Assembly (NCBI RefSeq): GCF_000421405.1
Contig: NZ_ATWY01000002.1
Location: forward strand, 186,001 to 250,000
Length of the DNA: 64,000 nt
Origin: Butyrivibrio sp. NC2007
Lineage (GTDB): Bacteria > Bacillota > Clostridia > Lachnospirales > Lachnospiraceae
Reading direction: 5' to 3'
Numbering within the stretch: the first letter of the stretch is position 1; each line of letters begins with the position of its first letter. Position numbers and translations under genes: made by a program. Below, in pieces: positions 9,772-17,642 of the stretch. A model generated the notes under the pieces. The model saw only the letters and a program-made list of their open reading frames with translations. It did no database searches and had not been told where the DNA came from.

Positions 9772-9854
9772 GGGTGAGTCAGTGGGGACGTTTCAGTTTG
9801 ACTCATTTTGTCTTGCAAAATGAGTCAAACTGAAACGTCCCCACTGACTCACCC
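9772..9854. repeat. REP doublet forming a perfect 39-bp hairpin (copies A1, A2)
   Basis: Two copies of the 29-nt repeat (9776-9804 and, inverted, 9822-9850) sit head to head. Flanking matches extend the dyad to a perfect 39-bp stem (9772-9810 with 9816-9854) around a TCTTG loop. The unit starts GAGTCA, contains GGGGACGTTTCA and ends TTTGACTC. It begins 5 bp beyond the stop codon of the TGS-kinase gene. It is the same family as the repeats around the RAYT gene at 27670-28410. Confidence 0.95.
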
Positions 9855-9859
9855 AAAAA

Positions 9860-11512
9860 TCATACCTTGAAGCAGCTTCCGCCCACGAATTCTCTGCAAA
9901 TAGAATTCTTCGGAAGGAATGAACTGTCTACGCTTACGAAGTAGTCGAGGAACTTAAGAAGTCTCTTGGCTTCGTAGTACTCAGGCTCGTCCTTGCCTAT
10001 GTTGAAAAGTAGCGGCTCTGCGTACTGCTTGATGATAGCCAGCTCGTAGATCTGAGCTGAGTTGAACATCTCATCGGCCTCTTCCTGGAATGGGAAGATG
10101 TTGGCTTCCTCGCCGGCTCTTACCGAAGCCCACATGCTGATGGTCTTCTTGGCAGATGCGCCACGGGTTCTTGCATCCCTGACCATCCTTCGAAGGAGTC
10201 TGCCGTCGGTTGTTGCAATTCGGTTGTGATTGTCAATGTTAAGAGTTGTAAGTGCGCTGATGTAGATCTTGAACTTGGACTCTGCCGGAAGTGCATAACT
10301 CATCTTCTCATTAAGTCCGTGGATTCCCTCGATTACGAGGACGTCGTTCTTACCAAGCTGGAGGAAATCGCCATTCATCTCACGCTTTCCTGTCACGAAA
10401 TTAAACTCGGGCATCTCGACTCTTTCGCCCTTTAAAAGTCTTGTCATGTCCTGATTAAATCTCTCAACATCAAGAGCTTCGAGACACTCAAAGTTGTAGC
10501 TTCCATCCTCGTTAAGAGGAGTGTCATCTCTGTTTACAAAGTAATTATCAAGACTTATCGGGTGAGGAGTAAGTCCGTAGGTACGAAGCTGAATAGATAG
10601 CCTGTTGGCAAAGCTGGTCTTACCTGAAGAACTCGGTCCTGCTATCATTACGAACTTGACGTCAACTCTCTGGAATATCTTTCTTGCAATGTCTGCGATC
10701 CTGCTCTCCTGAAGAGCTTCGTTTACCAGGATCATCTCATTTATCCTGCCCTCGCAGATCATGTTGTTAAGGTCACCTACGTTCTCGATTCCCATCATTG
10801 CTCCCCAGTCGGTTGAGAGCGACATGGTGTTAAACAGCTTCTCCCTGGGTTCAGAAACCACGAGTTTCTCAGGTGCTCCCTTGGTGGGAAGAGTAAGCAT
10901 CATTCCGTCATGATACTTATCAAGCTGGAATAACTCAATATAAGAAGTGTTCGGCAGCATATAACCGTAGTAATAATCATAGAAATCACCGAGTCTGTAG
11001 ACGTTGATCTCAGAGCTTCTTCTGTATTTAAGAAGAGACACCTTATCATCCATCCCCTGCTTGGTGAACAGCTCTATCGCCTCATCCAGCGGATAAACCT
11101 TCTTGACGACAGGCATTGCATCGGCAGCCAGTTCCTTCATTCTGTCCGATACTTTTTTTACAAATTCATCTGTAACCGGAATGCCTCTCAGAGTGCAGTA
11201 GATCCCGTTACCCAGAGCAAACTCCACCTTGGTGGGCGATTTCTTCTTGGTGCCGGCCACATCATTTATGGCCTTAAGGAGCATCATAACGGCAGTCCTT
11301 CTCATGGTCTTAAAGCCGATGGTATCAGCAAATGTGACAAAAGTCAGGTTGCCGTCCTTTTTAAGTGTTTTCATCAGCTCGCGGATTTTGCCGTTAAAAA
11401 TGACACAGGCAATCCTATGCTCATAATCCTTCTGAAAATCCTTGGCTATTTCTTCAAATGTTGTTCCCTTGTCGTATTCTTTTTGAATTCCGTTAACAGT
11501 AATTACAGGCAT
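9860..11512 (-). CDS. TGS-domain nucleoside (uridine) kinase-like protein
   Basis: A 550-aa cytosolic protein. Residues 1-60 form a TGS domain (VNGIQKEYDKGTTFEEIAKDF) and residues to about 275 resemble the threonyl-tRNA synthetase N-terminal region. The C-terminal half is a P-loop uridine-kinase/phosphoribulokinase fold with Walker A GPSSSGKTS near residue 295, then SLDNYFVNRDDTP and VIEGIHGLN. By family it would phosphorylate a nucleoside such as uridine, but the TGS fusion makes the true substrate uncertain. The start is supported by GAGGTGAG upstream. It follows trmK in the dgt-dnaG-rpoD cluster. Confidence 0.85.
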   Translation of the reverse strand: MPVITVNGIQKEYDKGTTFEEIAKDFQKDYEHRIACVIFNGKIRELMKTLKKDGNLTFVTFADTIGFKTMRRTAVMMLLKAINDVAGTKKKSPTKVEFALGNGIYCTLRGIPVTDEFVKKVSDRMKELAADAMPVVKKVYPLDEAIELFTKQGMDDKVSLLKYRRSSEINVYRLGDFYDYYYGYMLPNTSYIELFQLDKYHDGMMLTLPTKGAPEKLVVSEPREKLFNTMSLSTDWGAMMGIENVGDLNNMICEGRINEMILVNEALQESRIADIARKIFQRVDVKFVMIAGPSSSGKTSFANRLSIQLRTYGLTPHPISLDNYFVNRDDTPLNEDGSYNFECLEALDVERFNQDMTRLLKGERVEMPEFNFVTGKREMNGDFLQLGKNDVLVIEGIHGLNEKMSYALPAESKFKIYISALTTLNIDNHNRIATTDGRLLRRMVRDARTRGASAKKTISMWASVRAGEEANIFPFQEEADEMFNSAQIYELAIIKQYAEPLLFNIGKDEPEYYEAKRLLKFLDYFVSVDSSFLPKNSICREFVGGSCFKV

Positions 11513-11533
11513 ATGCTCACCTCACTTTTGGTC

Positions 11534-12322
11534 TTAATCAAAAAGCGCAAGAACAGCACTTATTATATCCAGGCTGTTTTTTACATCGAGATATCTCTTT
11601 GAATGTTCCCTTTCATCAAGTCCCTTAAGAATGGACTCATCTACTTCTCTGCCATGGAGAAGGAAGTCTTTTAGTAGCGGATCTCTCCTTAGAATATTGT
11701 GCTCACCATAGAGATTGCAGGCCTTAAGCGCCATGTCGGGATCACATATTCCGGTGAAAAGAGCTATCGCTTTCTCAAGTTCAGAAAATGAGCCACTGAC
11801 TCCGTCCCTGGGGCTCACTTTTATGGGGAAGTAGTATTTGCCTTCGTCGAGGATGATGCGCTCGTCGATTATGGCAAAGTCCTTTTCCCTCAGGTACTCT
11901 CTAAAGAGGCAGATATCTGACTGAGGCTGTAGAACAGCTGTCTTAATTCCAAGTCCCACAAGGTCCTTTTTCTCAAGGATGCTGATCATGAGTTTCCCGC
12001 CCATTCCAGCGATCACGAGAGAGTCTGCTTCAGCTTCATGAAGCTCTGTAAGGCCGTCTGAAAGCCTTGTCTGTATATCTTTTTCCAGGGAATATTCTCG
12101 TATATTACTCTCTGCCATGGCAAGGGGGCCCTTGCGGACGTCCATTGCTATGGCAGATTCTGAAATCTTATTTTGAACAAGATAGATAGATACGTAGCCG
12201 TGGTCACATCCCACATCGGCAGTGCACTTATGGGCACCATCGCCCCTTAGCATATCAGCCACTGTCCGAAGGCGAAGGGACATTTTCACAGCTACATCAT
12301 CGAGTGATTTTTTTTCATTCAT
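11534..12322 (-). CDS. trmK: tRNA (adenine22-N1)-methyltransferase TrmK
   Basis: This 262-aa SAM-dependent methyltransferase shows the TrmK pattern: SLRLRTVADML, then CTADVGCDHGYVSIYL (SAM motif I) and SLVIAGMGGKLM (catalytic NPPY-equivalent region of the family). It methylates N1 of A22 in tRNA. The start at 12322 (MNEKKSLDD) is one base after the rpoD stop (TGATATG), implying translational coupling. A longer frame to 12412 would run into the rpoD coding end and was set aside. TrmK beside rpoD is a usual Firmicute arrangement. Confidence 0.88.
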   Translation of the reverse strand: MNEKKSLDDVAVKMSLRLRTVADMLRGDGAHKCTADVGCDHGYVSIYLVQNKISESAIAMDVRKGPLAMAESNIREYSLEKDIQTRLSDGLTELHEAEADSLVIAGMGGKLMISILEKKDLVGLGIKTAVLQPQSDICLFREYLREKDFAIIDERIILDEGKYYFPIKVSPRDGVSGSFSELEKAIALFTGICDPDMALKACNLYGEHNILRRDPLLKDFLLHGREVDESILKGLDEREHSKRYLDVKNSLDIISAVLALFD

Positions 12323-12323
12323 A

Positions 12324-13862
12324 TCAGTCAAGATAATCCTTGAGCTTACGGCTTCTGCTTGGATGACGGAGCTTACGGAGAGCCTTAGCCTCGATCTGAC
12401 GGATACGCTCACGGGTTACGTTGAACTCTTTTCCTACTTCCTCAAGAGTTCTTGCTCTTCCGTCATCAAGACCGAATCTGAGCCTAAGTACCTTCTGCTC
12501 ACGCTCTGTAAGAGTATCAAGAACCTCAACCAGCTGCTCCTTAAGGAGTGTGAATGCTGCTGCATCAGCAGGTACAGGAACGTTGTCGTCCTGAATGAAA
12601 TCACCAAGATGTGAATCTTCCTCTTCACCGATAGGTGTCTCTAAGGATACAGGCTCCTGAGAAATCTTTAGGATCTCACGAACACGCTCTACAGGGAGGT
12701 TCATCTCCTTTGCAACTTCCTCGGGAAGTGGCTCACGGCCGAGTTCCTGAAGGAGCTGTCTGCTTACACGGATGAGCTTGTTGATGGTCTCAACCATATG
12801 TACAGGGATACGGATAGTTCTGGCCTGATCGGCGATAGCTCTTGTGATGGCCTGTCTGATCCACCATGTAGCATATGTTGAGAACTTGAATCCCTTTCTG
12901 AAATCGAACTTCTCAACAGCCTTGATAAGACCCAGGTTACCTTCCTGAATAAGGTCAAGGAAGAGCATTCCTCTTCCGACATATCTCTTGGCAATACTTA
13001 CAACGAGACGGAGGTTAGCTTCTGCAAGGCGCTTCTTAGCCTCATTTCCCTCGTATATGATCTGGTTAAGCTCTTTCTTCTTGGCATCAGAGAGCTTGTT
13101 CTTGCCCTCATCCTCTGCAAGAGTCTTCTCTGCGTCAAGACCTGCTTCCATGGCCTTGGCAAGATCGATCTCCTGCTCAGCTGTAAGAAGCGGAACCTTA
13201 CCGATTTCCTTAAGGTACATTCTTACAGGATCCTCGATGCTGATTCCATCAGGAACTGACAGGTCGATATTCTCCATATCAACCTCGTCCTCCTCTGAGA
13301 TGATCATGTCATCATCATCGGGAAGATCATCTACATCATCGGAAACACGAAGAACGTCGATTCCTGAGTTCTCAAGGACCTCAAGAACGTTATCGAGCTG
13401 CTCCTCGTTAAGTCCCATGTCTGCAAAGAAATCGCTGATCTCTGCATACTCAAGGACATTTTTCTTCTTCTTGGCAAGAGCAAGGATCTCTTTTATCTTC
13501 TGGGAAAAGAGCTCCTTGGTTGCATCGTCAAGTTCACCATCAGCCGCAGCATTAACTTCAGGCTCAGCAGCCTTAGCTGCCTTACTCTTCTTGGTCTCCT
13601 TAACGCCCTCCTCAGCTGCTGCCTTCTTGGAAGTCTTCTTGGCTGTCTCCTTCTTGGCAGGAGCTTCCTTGGCTGCTTTCTCCTTCTTAGCGGGAGCTTC
13701 CTTAACTGCCTTTTCTTCCTTAACAGCCTTTTCCTTTTTAGCAGTCTCTTTCTTGGCTGTTTCCTTCTTAGCAGGAGCTTCCTTGGCAGCTGCCTTGGTG
13801 CTCTTTGCTGCTGCCTTAGTCTTCTTCTCTGTTTCCTTTGTTGTCTCTTTCTTAGTTGCCAT
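12324..13862 (-). CDS. rpoD: Primary sigma factor RpoD/SigA with Lys/Ala-rich N-terminal extension
   Basis: This 512-aa protein has all sigma-70 regions: 1.1 (about 115-170), 1.2 ([17 protein letters not shown]), region 2 including the -10 recognition helix ([20 protein letters not shown]), region 3, and region 4 with the -35 helix-turn-helix ([20 protein letters not shown]). Residues 1-100 are low-complexity, almost only Lys, Ala, Glu, Thr and Pro, with repeats of KEAPAKKE. It sits between dnaG and trmK in the classical macromolecular-synthesis cluster. It directs housekeeping transcription from TTGACA/TATAAT promoters of the kind seen in this window. Confidence 0.97.
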   Translation of the reverse strand: MATKKETTKETEKKTKAAAKSTKAAAKEAPAKKETAKKETAKKEKAVKEEKAVKEAPAKKEKAAKEAPAKKETAKKTSKKAAAEEGVKETKKSKAAKAAEPEVNAAADGELDDATKELFSQKIKEILALAKKKKNVLEYAEISDFFADMGLNEEQLDNVLEVLENSGIDVLRVSDDVDDLPDDDDMIISEEDEVDMENIDLSVPDGISIEDPVRMYLKEIGKVPLLTAEQEIDLAKAMEAGLDAEKTLAEDEGKNKLSDAKKKELNQIIYEGNEAKKRLAEANLRLVVSIAKRYVGRGMLFLDLIQEGNLGLIKAVEKFDFRKGFKFSTYATWWIRQAITRAIADQARTIRIPVHMVETINKLIRVSRQLLQELGREPLPEEVAKEMNLPVERVREILKISQEPVSLETPIGEEEDSHLGDFIQDDNVPVPADAAAFTLLKEQLVEVLDTLTEREQKVLRLRFGLDDGRARTLEEVGKEFNVTRERIRQIEAKALRKLRHPSRSRKLKDYLD

Positions 13863-13899
13863 TTTATTCTTCCTTTTCTTTTAGATAGATTTTTTCATT

Positions 13900-15678
13900 T
13901 CAGTCATCCGGGGAAATGTCGGCATGAGCCAGCTTCTCCAGATCTTTCTTGCCCTGGATGGTCTTCATAAGGTACTGAGGATCATCGGGCTTAAGCATCT
14001 TTTTTTGCCTCTCATATCCCGCCTGCTTGACGGCGTAGATAATGTCGTGAAAAGCCTTGCGCCTTTGATCAGGTGTCTCGATATCCACAAGATTGGTGTT
14101 GAACATTTCGGCCACCTGCCGATGTTCCTCTTCATCGCCAAACCTGTCAATGACTGCTGCCGGTGAAAAGTTCCCACTCTGCATTCCGGCAAAAAGCTCT
14201 TCTGCAACGCTTCTATATAGATCATCTGAGAAATCCTCAGGCGTTACCCATTTGGTTACCTTGGGAAGAATCCCCGGCTCATCGGTAAGCCAGGTAAGAA
14301 GGAGTCTTTGATTCTTCCTTGCGCTGTCCTCGGGAGTCTTCTTAACGGCTGCCCCGGACTTCGGAGTATTGTCAGTCCGCACGGGCACTCCCTTGGCTGC
14401 AGTGGCGCTTACAAGCTTTCGAAGGTCATCCACTGCTATGTTATATCTGGCTGCTGTCGCTTCGATGTAATTCTCTCTCTCAACAGCCTCCTCGAATTCG
14501 CAGAGCATAGCTGCAAGCTTTCTGTGGAACTCGGTCTTGGATACCGGGTCAGACATGTCATGCCTTGACTCCTCCACTCTTGCCTCAAAGAAAAACGGAT
14601 TCTCTGCGTTCTTAACTCTTTGTTCGAATTCGTCCTTGCCCAGGTTCTTGATGAACTCGTCAGGATCCTTGTAAGGCCTTAGATCTAAGACCTTGCCCTT
14701 AAGTCCGACTTCCTTAAGGATTCCGATGCCTCTCATGGCCGCCTTGGTTCCGGCTTCGTCACTGTCATAGGAGAGGACTACGGTGTCGGTGTATCTCTTA
14801 AGGATCATGGCCTGTCCCATGGTAAAAGCTGTTCCCAGGGAAGCCACTGCCATGTCAAAGCCCGCCTGATGCATGGCTATTACATCCATATATCCCTCGC
14901 AGATTATCATGTAACCTGCTTTTGAACTCTTGGCATAATTAAGTCCAAAGAGATTTCGGCTCTTGTCAAATATCGGAGTCTCCGGAGAGTTAAGGTACTT
15001 GGGCTTGCCATCTCCCATTACTCGTCCGCCAAAGCCTATGACCTTGCCCTGAGCATCTGATATCGGGAACATTACTCTGTTCCAGAACTTATCATGAGTT
15101 CCTCTCTGCTCATCAAAGGATGCAAGTCCGGCCTCGATTATCAGCTTGTCCTCAAAGCCCATCTGCCGAAGGTACTTGACCAAATCATCCGAAGTCATAT
15201 TGGCAAATCCAAGGCCAAAGTGCTTCATGGTTTCATCGGTAAGCTGTCTCTGCTTAAAGTACTGCATGCCCTTTTCGCCGCTCTTGGCCCTTAGGTTTCT
15301 GTAGTAGTACTTGGCAGCTTCTCTGTTGATATCAAGAAGCATCTGCCTCTTATCTCTCATGGCCCTTGCCTGCGGTGAATCGTCCGCTTCCGGGAGCCTC
15401 ACTCCCGCTCTCTCAGCCAGCTGCTGCAGAGCTTCTGTAAATGTTAAGTTGTCATATTTCATCAAAAAGCTGATCACGTTACCACCGGCTCCGCAGCCGA
15501 AGCAGTGAAATATCTGCTTACTCTGTGATACGGAAAAAGAGCCGGATTTCTCATTGTGGAAGGGACAAAGGCCAAAGTAGTTGGCTCCCTTTTTCTGCAG
15601 GTGGACGTACTGTCCGACCACATCCACAATGTCGTTTCGCGATCTGACTTCTTCTATGATGTCATCTGAATATCGCAA
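13900..15678 (-). CDS. dnaG: DNA primase DnaG (TTG start)
   Basis: This 592-aa primase makes RNA primers for replication. It has an N-terminal CHC2 zinc finger (CPFHNEKSGSF to HCFGCGAGG), a TOPRIM catalytic core (ICEGYMDVIAMHQAG, SYDSDEAGTKA), and a C-terminal helicase-binding region. The chosen start is TTG at 15678 (L-RYSDDIIEEVRSRNDIVDVV), with GGGGAG 6 nt upstream and the N-terminus expected for the family. The ATG-started frame at 15753 would overlap dgt by 56 bp and add 25 atypical residues. It lies in the order dgt-dnaG-rpoD. Confidence 0.96.
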   Translation of the reverse strand: MRYSDDIIEEVRSRNDIVDVVGQYVHLQKKGANYFGLCPFHNEKSGSFSVSQSKQIFHCFGCGAGGNVISFLMKYDNLTFTEALQQLAERAGVRLPEADDSPQARAMRDKRQMLLDINREAAKYYYRNLRAKSGEKGMQYFKQRQLTDETMKHFGLGFANMTSDDLVKYLRQMGFEDKLIIEAGLASFDEQRGTHDKFWNRVMFPISDAQGKVIGFGGRVMGDGKPKYLNSPETPIFDKSRNLFGLNYAKSSKAGYMIICEGYMDVIAMHQAGFDMAVASLGTAFTMGQAMILKRYTDTVVLSYDSDEAGTKAAMRGIGILKEVGLKGKVLDLRPYKDPDEFIKNLGKDEFEQRVKNAENPFFFEARVEESRHDMSDPVSKTEFHRKLAAMLCEFEEAVERENYIEATAARYNIAVDDLRKLVSATAAKGVPVRTDNTPKSGAAVKKTPEDSARKNQRLLLTWLTDEPGILPKVTKWVTPEDFSDDLYRSVAEELFAGMQSGNFSPAAVIDRFGDEEEHRQVAEMFNTNLVDIETPDQRRKAFHDIIYAVKQAGYERQKKMLKPDDPQYLMKTIQGKKDLEKLAHADISPDD

Positions 15679-15697
15679 TTGTTTCTCCCCACTGTTG

Positions 15698-16708
15698 TCA
15701 AAGTACTGCCCAGGAGTGCGGTACGAATACCTCCTCAAATACTGCAACCGCATATCTGTCAGTCATGGAGCTGACGTAGTCGCAGACTATTCTCTCCCCG
15801 GTAGCCTCTCCCCTGTCTTTCATATTTTTCAGATACTCAGGTAAAAGATCCTGATGATCAATATAGTACTGATAGAGGAATTTGATCATGTCCTCTACCT
15901 TGCCTTCCTGCCCCTTGGCTATCGGGTTGGTATAAACCCTGTCAAACATGAATCTGCGGAGCTTGTGGAAAGCATCATATACCTCATCAGACATCCTGAT
16001 GTCGTCTTTATCCATACTGGTGGCTATTATGTCGTGGATGAAGGTATCCAGCCACTCTCCGTTGGTATGGCCGATCACTTTTGCCAGATCCTCCGGAACA
16101 TCCTTCTCGGTGATGATACCTCCTCTTATTGCATCGTCCATATCGTGATGCATATAAGCAATCTTGTCAGAAAGACGGACAACCTTGCCCTCAAGTGTTC
16201 CCGGAGTAAGGTCCATCTCATGATTCACGATACCGTCCCTGACTTCCCAGGTAAGATTGAGTCCCTTGCCATAGTTCTCAAGCTTCTCAACTATGCGAAG
16301 GCTCTGTTCATTGTGCTTAAACCCATCGGGACTCACAGCATTAAGAGCCCTCTCGCCCGCATGGCCGAAAGGTGTATGACCGAGGTCGTGCCCCAAGGCA
16401 ATAGCCTCTGCCAGGTCCTCATTGAGCATAAGCGCCTTGGCAATGGTCCTTGCATTCTGAGATACCTCAAGGGTGTGGGTCATTCTGGTCCTGTAGTGAT
16501 CCCCGTCAGGCGACAAAAAGACCTGGGTCTTGTCCTTGAGCCTTCTGAATGACTTGGAATAAAGAATCCTGTCACGGTCTCTTTGGAAGCAAGGCCTGAT
16601 ATCACAATCCTTTTCTTCTTTTTCACGTCCCTTGGAATTCATGCTGAGAGTAGCATGCTTGCTTAAGATTCTAGTCTCTCTGTCTTCAAGTTTTTCGCGA
16701 ATTTTCAA
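15698..16708 (-). CDS. dgt: dGTPase-like HD hydrolase (TTG start)
   Basis: This 336-aa member of the dNTP triphosphohydrolase family shows RRLKDKTQVF, the HD-domain ligands (TRMTHTLEVS, LGHDLGHTPFGHAGE) and a distal Asp (KIAYMHHDMDDA). It would hydrolyse dGTP or other dNTPs to nucleoside and triphosphate. No ATG fits. TTG at 16708 gives the family's typical opening (KIREKLEDRETRILS) and an in-frame TGA lies upstream, so TTG is the likely start, with a modest AGAAG ribosome site. It is 19 bp upstream of dnaG, a common clostridial arrangement. Confidence 0.92.
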   Translation of the reverse strand: MKIREKLEDRETRILSKHATLSMNSKGREKEEKDCDIRPCFQRDRDRILYSKSFRRLKDKTQVFLSPDGDHYRTRMTHTLEVSQNARTIAKALMLNEDLAEAIALGHDLGHTPFGHAGERALNAVSPDGFKHNEQSLRIVEKLENYGKGLNLTWEVRDGIVNHEMDLTPGTLEGKVVRLSDKIAYMHHDMDDAIRGGIITEKDVPEDLAKVIGHTNGEWLDTFIHDIIATSMDKDDIRMSDEVYDAFHKLRRFMFDRVYTNPIAKGQEGKVEDMIKFLYQYYIDHQDLLPEYLKNMKDRGEATGERIVCDYVSSMTDRYAVAVFEEVFVPHSWAVL

Positions 16709-16758
16709 TGTTTTCTTCTTTCTGAATATTGGATTTATGTGGGCCTGTCAGAAAAAAA

Positions 16759-16791
16759 GACCCCACATCATAAATATTCGACGTGGGATCT
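16759..16791 (-). terminator. Rho-independent terminator upstream of dgt
   Basis: On the minus strand a 12-bp nearly perfect stem (AGATCCCACGTC with GATGTGGGGTCT) is followed by seven T residues. It ends the transcript that includes the small genes at 16837-17586 and probably carB, and separates them from the dgt-dnaG-rpoD cluster. Confidence 0.85.
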
Positions 16792-16836
16792 TAAAATCCT
16801 TTTTTTCTAAATTAAATTTTTCAAAATTTAGTACAT

Positions 16837-17148
16837 TTACCTGTTCCACTCTCCAAGACGGCTTGTATACTGGTCATTTATCCACTTAACAGCCTCTTCA
16901 AGCCCTTCCTGAGAAACTTCAAAGTGCTCGTTTGTCATAAGTGACGGATCCGTCTTGCCGTAAGCATTTGGCTCAGGCCATACGGTTGCCATAAGTGTAG
17001 CCGGTCCTCTCTGATCAACGGGAGTAAACTTAACGTTTTCAAGAGGGTCTCTTGCCAGGCGATATCTCATGCCCTTGTGGCTTCCAAAATATGCCTCTCC
17101 GTACTCGTAGTGGCTCAGATTAAAAAATGATGAAACTTCTATTTCCAT
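16837..17148 (-). CDS. Hypothetical protein (103 aa)
   Basis: I do not recognise this family. It is a small soluble protein with no TM segment or signal; it begins EIEVSSFFNLSHYEYGEAYFG and ends with an amphipathic helix (EGLEEAVKWINDQYTSRL). The ATG at 17148 has GGAG 9 nt upstream and is preferred to a TTG at 17163. It lies 24 bp beyond the small membrane-protein gene and before a terminator, so it is the last gene of that transcript. Confidence 0.7.
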   Translation of the reverse strand: MEIEVSSFFNLSHYEYGEAYFGSHKGMRYRLARDPLENVKFTPVDQRGPATLMATVWPEPNAYGKTDPSLMTNEHFEVSQEGLEEAVKWINDQYTSRLGEWNR

Positions 17149-17172
17149 GTTACATATCTCCAAAATCCCGGC

Positions 17173-17586
17173 TTACCTGAATTTATTAAAGAAATTTGCC
17201 ATAGGGCCGACTGTATCCTGGAGGTCCTTTATCGCCTTATTAAGGCCGTCAAAATCAACGTTTGACATGTTGGTGACTGCCTCGGTAAGAGCTTCGGAAT
17301 TGTCCCCCACAAGCTGGTTAAGATTCTTGCTGGCATCGGTCATCTCAAGGACCATGGTATCAACATTGGCAATCGCCTCTTCTGCATCCTTTGCAACCTT
17401 GTTGATATTGCCAAGAGTAGTCGTAACCTGTGGTACCAGGATCATTGCCACCAAAAGAACTACAAGGAATGTAGCCACTACCGCCAGAGCCGACAGCCTC
17501 TGCCAGAAGAGATGTTTTTTGTCGACCTTAAGCATCTCAGCATTGCCGTTTACAGTAATGTTTGTGTTCTCGCCTGTTCCTTCCAT
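17173..17586 (-). CDS. Small membrane protein with coiled coil (137 aa)
   Basis: A short polar N-terminus, one strong TM segment (about residues 29-52), then a roughly 80-residue helical stretch with heptad-like spacing (LGNINKVAKDAEEAIANVDTMVLEM). The topology resembles single-pass proteins with methyl-accepting-like helices, but there is no signalling motif. A perfect AAGGAGGGG ribosome site precedes the ATG. It lies between carB and the 103-aa hypothetical gene. Function unknown. Confidence 0.75.
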   Translation of the reverse strand: MEGTGENTNITVNGNAEMLKVDKKHLFWQRLSALAVVATFLVVLLVAMILVPQVTTTLGNINKVAKDAEEAIANVDTMVLEMTDASKNLNQLVGDNSEALTEAVTNMSNVDFDGLNKAIKDLQDTVGPMANFFNKFR

Positions 17587-17642
17587 AATCCCCTCCTTGT
17601 CAAAAGAAATCTAACCTAAGTATACACCTTTTTTACTCCCTT

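Noticed and set aside
12988..13884. 298-codon plus-strand frame opposite rpoD
   Set aside because: Ser/Ala/Phe/Leu-rich shadow of the Lys/Ala/Glu-rich coding strand; no ribosome site and rpoD is unambiguous.
15679..15753. Upstream ATG extension of dnaG
   Set aside because: Overlaps dgt, adds an atypical head and lacks a ribosome site, whereas TTG at 15678 has GGGGAG and the family N-terminus.
15854..16552. 232-codon plus-strand frame opposite dgt
   Set aside because: No family resemblance; the HD-domain motifs on the minus strand explain the region.
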